NCBI GenBank assembly: GCA_964471755.1
Contig: CAYYJM010000259.1
Coordinates: 1-9,120 of the forward strand
DNA from: CAYYJM01 sp964471755
GTDB lineage: Bacteria; Planctomycetota; Planctomycetia; Gemmatales; Gemmataceae
Length of the DNA: 9,120 bases
Direction: 5' to 3'
Shown: positions 5,887 through 9,120 of the stretch, piece after piece
How positions within the stretch are numbered: position 1 is the stretch's first letter
How the letters are laid out: the number at the start of each line of letters is the position of its first letter
Made by a program: the position numbers and the translations under genes
Notes under the pieces: model-generated
Seen by the model: only the letters and a program-made list of their open reading frames with translations
Databases searched by the model: none
Told to the model about the DNA's origin: nothing

Positions 5887-7209
5887 TCACTTTGCAGGCG
5901 GGGCCGGTCGGTCGCCGGTCGTCGGCTTCTTCTCCGTGCCGGGCTTCTTCTCCTCGCCTGGCTTCTTCTCTTCGCCCGGCTTCTTCTCCGTGCCGGGCTT
6001 CTTCTCTTCGCCTGGTTTCTTAACACCTTCGCCGGGCTTTTTTTCCTCGCCTGGCTTTTTCACTTCGCCGGGCTTTTTTTCCTCGCCTGGCTTCTTCACT
6101 TCGCCCGGTTTTTTCTCTTCGCCGGGTTTCTTCTCTTCGCCGGGTTTCTTCACCTCGCCCGGCTTCTTCTCCTGGGAGGAGAGCTTCTTTTCGATGTCGC
6201 GCAGGCGTTCGTCGATCTTCTTGAGTTGCTCCACGAGAGCGTGTTTGTCCGCTTCGCTCGAAACCTTCTTGAGAGTCTGGATCAACTCCGCCTTCTCGGC
6301 CCGGGCCCGTTCGAGAGCGGTCTTGACCTGCCCGGCCACAGCGGCTTCTGCCTTCGCCTTCTCCAGGGCCTTGGCCTGCTCGGCCTTCTCGGCCTGGGCC
6401 CGTTCGAGGATGGTCTTCAGCTTCGCCGCCTCGGCGGCAGCCTCCGCCTTCGCCTTCTCGGCCGTCTTGGCCTGCTCGGCCTTCTCGGCCGCTGCCCGTT
6501 CGAGGGTCTTCACCTTCGTCGCCACGGCGGCGAACGCGGCCTTTACCTTCTCCATCGCCTTGGCGACCAGTTCGGCCTTCTCGGCATCTGCTCGTTCGAG
6601 CGCGGTCTTCAGCTTCGCCACTTCCTGAGCCTCGGCCTTCGCCTTCTCAACCGCGCTGGCCTTCTCCACCTCGGTTCGTTCCAGGGCGGTCTTCAGCTTC
6701 GCTGCCACCACCGCCTCGGCCTGGGCCTTCTCCAGGGTCTTGATCAACGCGGCCTTTTCGATCACCGCCAGTTCGATCACCTTCTTCAGTTTCACCGCCT
6801 CGACCTCGGCCACCTTCCGGATCTTCTTTTCGTTCGCCTTGCTCTCGTCCAGGGCGCGACTGAGTGCCTCCAGCTGCTTCTTGGCCTGGACCAGAGCCTC
6901 GCGCGCGACCGTCTCGATCTTCTTCGTCTGCGCCTGCGCTTCGGCGGCGAGCTTGGCCTGGGCCTCGGTCCGCGCCTTTCCGTCGGCTATCTCCTTCTGC
7001 ATCCGACCGATCTGACTCAGCAGGTCTCCCAGCGTGACGCCGGGAATCCCCGTCTCCTGATTCACTACCGTTCCCTGGACGACCGGGCTGTGGTACACCG
7101 GCACTGAAGTTTCCGAATTCGACACCACCGGCCAGTGACCTCTCGCACTCTCCCCTGCGCTCAGCAGAATCAGGACGCCAATTCCGACACCCGACACGAT
7201 ACGCTTCAT
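5887..7209 (-). CDS. Secreted coiled-coil protein with KKPGE-repeat tail
   Basis: This 440-aa protein begins at ATG 7209 with an excellent AGGAGGA ribosome binding site; the frame extends 22 codons upstream, but those have no such site. The N-terminus is a signal peptide (M-K-R-I, then V-G-I-G-V-L-I-L-L-S-A-G, cleavage near residues 23-26). A short exported head of ~30 residues follows. From about residue 54 to 347 it is a long helix rich in Ala, Lys and Glu, predicted coiled coil. Residues 141-315 consist of six related units of 21-33 residues carrying L-K-T-A-L-E-R...A-E-K-A-E. Residues 348-426 are 13 KKPG units of six residues (one of seven), likely disordered and with densely alternating charge. 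There is no Cys and almost no aromatic residue beyond the head. It resembles TolA-like or cell-wall-spanning rods in composition only; no enzyme domain is visible. It is convergent with the methyltransferase and divergent from the PQQ-type gene. Confidence 0.88.
   Translation of the reverse strand: MKRIVSGVGIGVLILLSAGESARGHWPVVSNSETSVPVYHSPVVQGTVVNQETGIPGVTLGDLLSQIGRMQKEIADGKARTEAQAKLAAEAQAQTKKIETVAREALVQAKKQLEALSRALDESKANEKKIRKVAEVEAVKLKKVIELAVIEKAALIKTLEKAQAEAVVAAKLKTALERTEVEKASAVEKAKAEAQEVAKLKTALERADAEKAELVAKAMEKVKAAFAAVATKVKTLERAAAEKAEQAKTAEKAKAEAAAEAAKLKTILERAQAEKAEQAKALEKAKAEAAVAGQVKTALERARAEKAELIQTLKKVSSEADKHALVEQLKKIDERLRDIEKKLSSQEKKPGEVKKPGEEKKPGEEKKPGEVKKPGEEKKPGEVKKPGEEKKPGEGVKKPGEEKKPGTEKKPGEEKKPGEEKKPGTEKKPTTGDRPAPPAK
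5932..6168 (-). repeat. 18-bp tandem repeat coding for KKPGE(E/V) units
   Basis: Thirteen tandem units encode KKPGEE, KKPGEV or KKPGTE. One unit, KKPGEGV, is 21 bp. A higher-order 36-bp dimer is visible: 6037-6072 and 6073-6108 differ at only two bases. Elsewhere the units vary at synonymous positions, so selection appears to hold the protein pattern, with a more recent local duplication on top. Confidence 0.95.
6265..6789 (-). repeat. Six diverged ~31-residue coiled-coil repeats
   Basis: By eye, residues 141-315 divide into units of 31, 28, 33, 31, 31 and 21 residues. Each starts with L/V-K-T/K and continues with L-E-R...A-E-K-A, ending in a run of Ala, Lys and Glu. The first is the most diverged and the last is truncated. 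Internal duplication of a helical unit close to four heptads is the likely origin. Confidence 0.75.
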
Positions 7210-7213
7210 GATC

Positions 7214-7220
7214 TCCTCCT
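7214..7220 (-). promoter_or_regulatory. Ribosome binding site of the coiled-coil gene
   Basis: On the minus strand AGGAGGA (plus-strand TCCTCCT) lies 4 bases before the ATG at 7209. It decides this start over the upstream in-frame ATG at 7275. Confidence 0.8.
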
Positions 7221-7247
7221 GATGCGAAACAAGAAACACACGAGCGA

Positions 7248-7296
7248 TTGTCACGCGCCGAGCCGCGTTTGACAACTACTGTTCTCCCGTTGTCAC
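7248..7296. promoter_or_regulatory. Three TTGTCA boxes in the divergent intergenic region (candidate operator)
   Basis: TTGTCAC occurs at 7248-7254 and at 7290-7296, and its inverse TGACAA at 7270-7275. Box centres are about 20-22 bases apart, near two helical turns, in alternating orientation. The last two form a perfect inverted repeat, TGACAAC (7270-7276) and GTTGTCA (7289-7295), with 12 bases between. A perfect -35 consensus TTGACA (7269-7274) overlaps the middle box, but no good -10 follows at the proper distance. The region 7210-7353 must hold promoters for both flanking genes. Confidence 0.35.
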
Positions 7297-7318
7297 TTTG
7301 GTAAGCTGACCTCGACCA

Positions 7319-7339
7319 CCGATCGCCGATCACCGATCG
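7319..7339 (+). repeat. Three tandem CCGATCR heptamers before the PQQ-type gene
   Basis: CCGATCG, CCGATCA and CCGATCG follow one another without gaps, ending 3 bases before the GGAGG ribosome binding site. The array would lie in the 5' leader. It may be simple-sequence slippage or a binding site; nothing else supports a role. Confidence 0.6.
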
Positions 7340-7353
7340 AACGGAGGCTCGTC

Positions 7354-9117
7354 ATGAAGCGCACGCTGGATCGCATCGGGTTCCTTCTCGCCCTCATCGG
7401 CTGGGCCCTTCTGGGGTCGCCGGCCCGGGGTGGCGATCCGGCCGACTGGCCGACGTACAACCACGACCCGTCCGGCTGGCGATTCAACCCGGCCGAGAAG
7501 ATTCTCGGCCCGGCGAACGTTGGCCGGCTCGTTCAGAAGTGGCGATTCCCGGCGACCGACGACGAGCTGATCGGCGTCGTCCATGCCACGCCGACGGTCG
7601 TCGCCGGCGAGGTCTACTTCGGCACGGCCACCTTCCCGGCCTTCTACAAGCTCGGCCCCGATGGCAAGCAGCGCTGGGTGTACCGGAATCCGACCCGCCG
7701 GGCGGCCCTGACCGGATCGGCTCTCGGCGGCCTGGCCGACAAACTGCGTGCGGCGGCCGCCGATGGCGGCATCTTCGGCTCGGCCCTCGTCGCTGACGGG
7801 GCCGTCTACTTCGGCGACACCGGCGGCTGGATCATCTGTCTCGACGCTGCCACCGGCAAGGAGCGCTGGAAGATCGACACGCGGGCGAAGGATTTTCCCG
7901 ACGCCCACTGGAACAACCTCCTGATGGCCTCGCCGATCCAGGCCGACGGCAAGATTATCTTCGCCGGCGGCACTCTGGAACAGCTCATCGCCGGCACGGA
8001 CAAATATCCTGGCAGCACCGGGCGCGGCTTCGTCGTCGCCGTTGAGCCGGCGACCGGCAAGCTCCTCTGGAAGTTCGACGTCGGCCCGAAGCCGCAGAAG
8101 CTCGATCCGCCGATCGTCCTCGAGGATGCCTGGGGCAAGTACACCTTCGAGTACGGCCCGGCGACGAGCAGCGTCTGGTCCACGCCAACGTACGATCCGG
8201 CGTCGAACTCGCTCTTCTTCGGCACGGATGTCAACACCGGCCCGCATCGGCCGACACGAGACGATCCACGATTCGCCACGGATGATTCCTGCGCCGTCGT
8301 CTGCCTTGACGCGGCCACCGGCAAGCGGAAATGGAGTACGCAGATCAACCCCGACGACGTGTGGACCAACCTCATGCGGGCCTACGATCCGAAGACGGGC
8401 CGATACAAGGACTGCTCGATTGGCGACTCGCCCAAGATCCTGACCCTCGCCGTGGCCGGCCGACCGACGAAGGTCGTCGGTGTCGGCTGCAAGAATGGCG
8501 GCTTCTATCTCCTGCGGGCCGACGATGGTTCGATCGTCCGACACACGCCGCTCTACACGGGCAAGCCGACGCAGCCGCCGGAGAAGCACGATCCGCGCGT
8601 ACTCGCTCTGCCGAGCCCCATCGGCGGCCTGCAAACCGGCTGCGCCACCGATGGCAAGACGATCTTCACCAACGGCATCGACGCCGTCCGGCTGCGCACG
8701 CAGGAAACCTCGGACTCGGCAGCGCAGGTGCCGACGGCCGGCCGGGTGACGGCGACCTCGGTCGATCTCCGCGAGGAGCGCTGGCGGCACGAGCGACCAA
8801 AGATCGCCACGATGGGCGGCACACCGGACAAACCACTATTCCGCGACGTCGGCGACGTTGTCGCCTCGGGCGTCGCAGTCGGTAACGGGGTGGTCTACTT
8901 CACCACGGTCGGTAGCGGTCAGCTCGTCGCGCTCGACGCGACGACGGGCAAGGTGCTGAAGGAGATCGCCCTCGGCCCGGTGTTCGCCGGCCCGTCGCTG
9001 TCGCGTGGCCGGGTCTACGTCGGTGGCGGCAACACCCTGTTCACGCCGAGCGAGTTCGAGTGTTTCTTCCCGAAGCAATACACGGGAAGTGTGCGCTGCT
9101 TCGGTCTGCCGGATTAG
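7354..9117 (+). CDS. Secreted PQQ-type beta-propeller protein (quinoprotein dehydrogenase-like)
   Basis: The gene is complete, 587 aa, ending in TAG at 9115-9117. A signal peptide (M-K-R-T, then I-G-F-L-L-A-L-I-G-W-A-L-L-G) is followed by likely cleavage near residues 23-26, so the product is exported. The mature N-terminus D-W-P-T-Y-N-H-D-P-S-G-W-R-F-N-P, then P-A-N-V-G-R-L, is typical of PQQ dehydrogenases, including the polyvinyl-alcohol dehydrogenase group. Blade motifs of the A-T-G-K-x-x-W kind end at W172, W239 and W327; a fourth has Lys536 where Trp is expected. Other blades show V-Y-F-G and V-Y-F-T-T-V-G strands. There is no haem c motif C-x-x-C-H and no adjacent Cys pair, so it is neither a quinohaemoprotein nor a typical methanol dehydrogenase subunit. 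The substrate is unknown, and real PQQ binding is not proved. GGAGG (7343-7347) lies 6 bases before the ATG. Confidence 0.9.
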   Translation: MKRTLDRIGFLLALIGWALLGSPARGGDPADWPTYNHDPSGWRFNPAEKILGPANVGRLVQKWRFPATDDELIGVVHATPTVVAGEVYFGTATFPAFYKLGPDGKQRWVYRNPTRRAALTGSALGGLADKLRAAAADGGIFGSALVADGAVYFGDTGGWIICLDAATGKERWKIDTRAKDFPDAHWNNLLMASPIQADGKIIFAGGTLEQLIAGTDKYPGSTGRGFVVAVEPATGKLLWKFDVGPKPQKLDPPIVLEDAWGKYTFEYGPATSSVWSTPTYDPASNSLFFGTDVNTGPHRPTRDDPRFATDDSCAVVCLDAATGKRKWSTQINPDDVWTNLMRAYDPKTGRYKDCSIGDSPKILTLAVAGRPTKVVGVGCKNGGFYLLRADDGSIVRHTPLYTGKPTQPPEKHDPRVLALPSPIGGLQTGCATDGKTIFTNGIDAVRLRTQETSDSAAQVPTAGRVTATSVDLREERWRHERPKIATMGGTPDKPLFRDVGDVVASGVAVGNGVVYFTTVGSGQLVALDATTGKVLKEIALGPVFAGPSLSRGRVYVGGGNTLFTPSEFECFFPKQYTGSVRCFGLPD

Positions 9118-9120
9118 CCA

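Noticed and set aside
5932..6168. Regular repeats considered as a CRISPR array
   Set aside because: The units are contiguous 18-bp coding repeats with no spacers, in frame with a gene.
5812..7107. A 431-residue Leu/Phe-rich plus-strand ORF that looks like a membrane protein
   Set aside because: It is the antisense of the KKPGE repeats and coiled coil. The minus-strand gene has a signal peptide, strong ribosome binding site and sensible repeats, whereas this ORF has no ribosome binding site and only mirrors the repeat.
7269..7297. Consensus TTGACA as a full sigma70 promoter for the PQQ-type gene
   Set aside because: The hexamer at the right distance (GTCACT, 7292-7297) does not resemble a -10 box, so only an operator-like region is reported.
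7330..8790. A 486-residue minus-strand ORF opposite the PQQ-type gene
   Set aside because: Its Arg/Gly/Val/Asp-rich composition is that of an antisense shadow in GC-rich DNA, and the plus-strand protein has recognisable propeller motifs throughout.

Overview
The window is GC-rich, gene-dense bacterial DNA and most likely comes from a planctomycete (Gemmata/Pirellula-type). This rests on the style of the proteins: an FHA protein with a disordered Pro/Ala/Lys tail, several secreted proteins without close functional names, a secreted PQQ-type beta-propeller, and GC-rich palindromic intergenic repeats. No rRNA or marker gene settles the taxonomy. A 10-N run at 332-341 shows that this is draft assembly sequence.

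Bases 1-5845 are all on the plus strand: the 3' end of an FHA-domain gene, mutY (A/G-specific adenine glycosylase, GTG start), rph (RNase PH), a secreted protein with two SPOR-like modules, an AlaC-type aminotransferase, and a class I SAM-dependent methyltransferase. The FHA gene and mutY are 11 bases apart, and mutY and rph are joined by a 76-base structured element. The order mixes DNA repair, RNA processing, envelope and amino-acid genes, so it reads as a housekeeping neighbourhood rather than one pathway.

Bases 5887-7209 are on the minus strand and convergent with the methyltransferase. They encode a secreted coiled-coil protein with six ~31-residue Ala/Lys/Glu repeats and a 79-residue tail of 13 KKPG units. 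A 144-base divergent intergenic region separates it from the last gene, a complete secreted PQQ-type beta-propeller protein on the plus strand that ends 3 bases before the window does.

The most unusual features are structural and not obviously a new defence or metabolic system. One is a 112-base single-register palindrome between the aminotransferase and methyltransferase genes. Another is a nested-hairpin element that supplies the mutY stop codon and abuts the rph ribosome binding site. MutY has Glu at the usual catalytic Asp position and lacks the FSH loop. A stable 31-base hairpin lies in the aminotransferase leader, and the coiled-coil gene has a repeat-within-repeat tail. No tRNA, rRNA, CRISPR array, transposase or integrase was seen.
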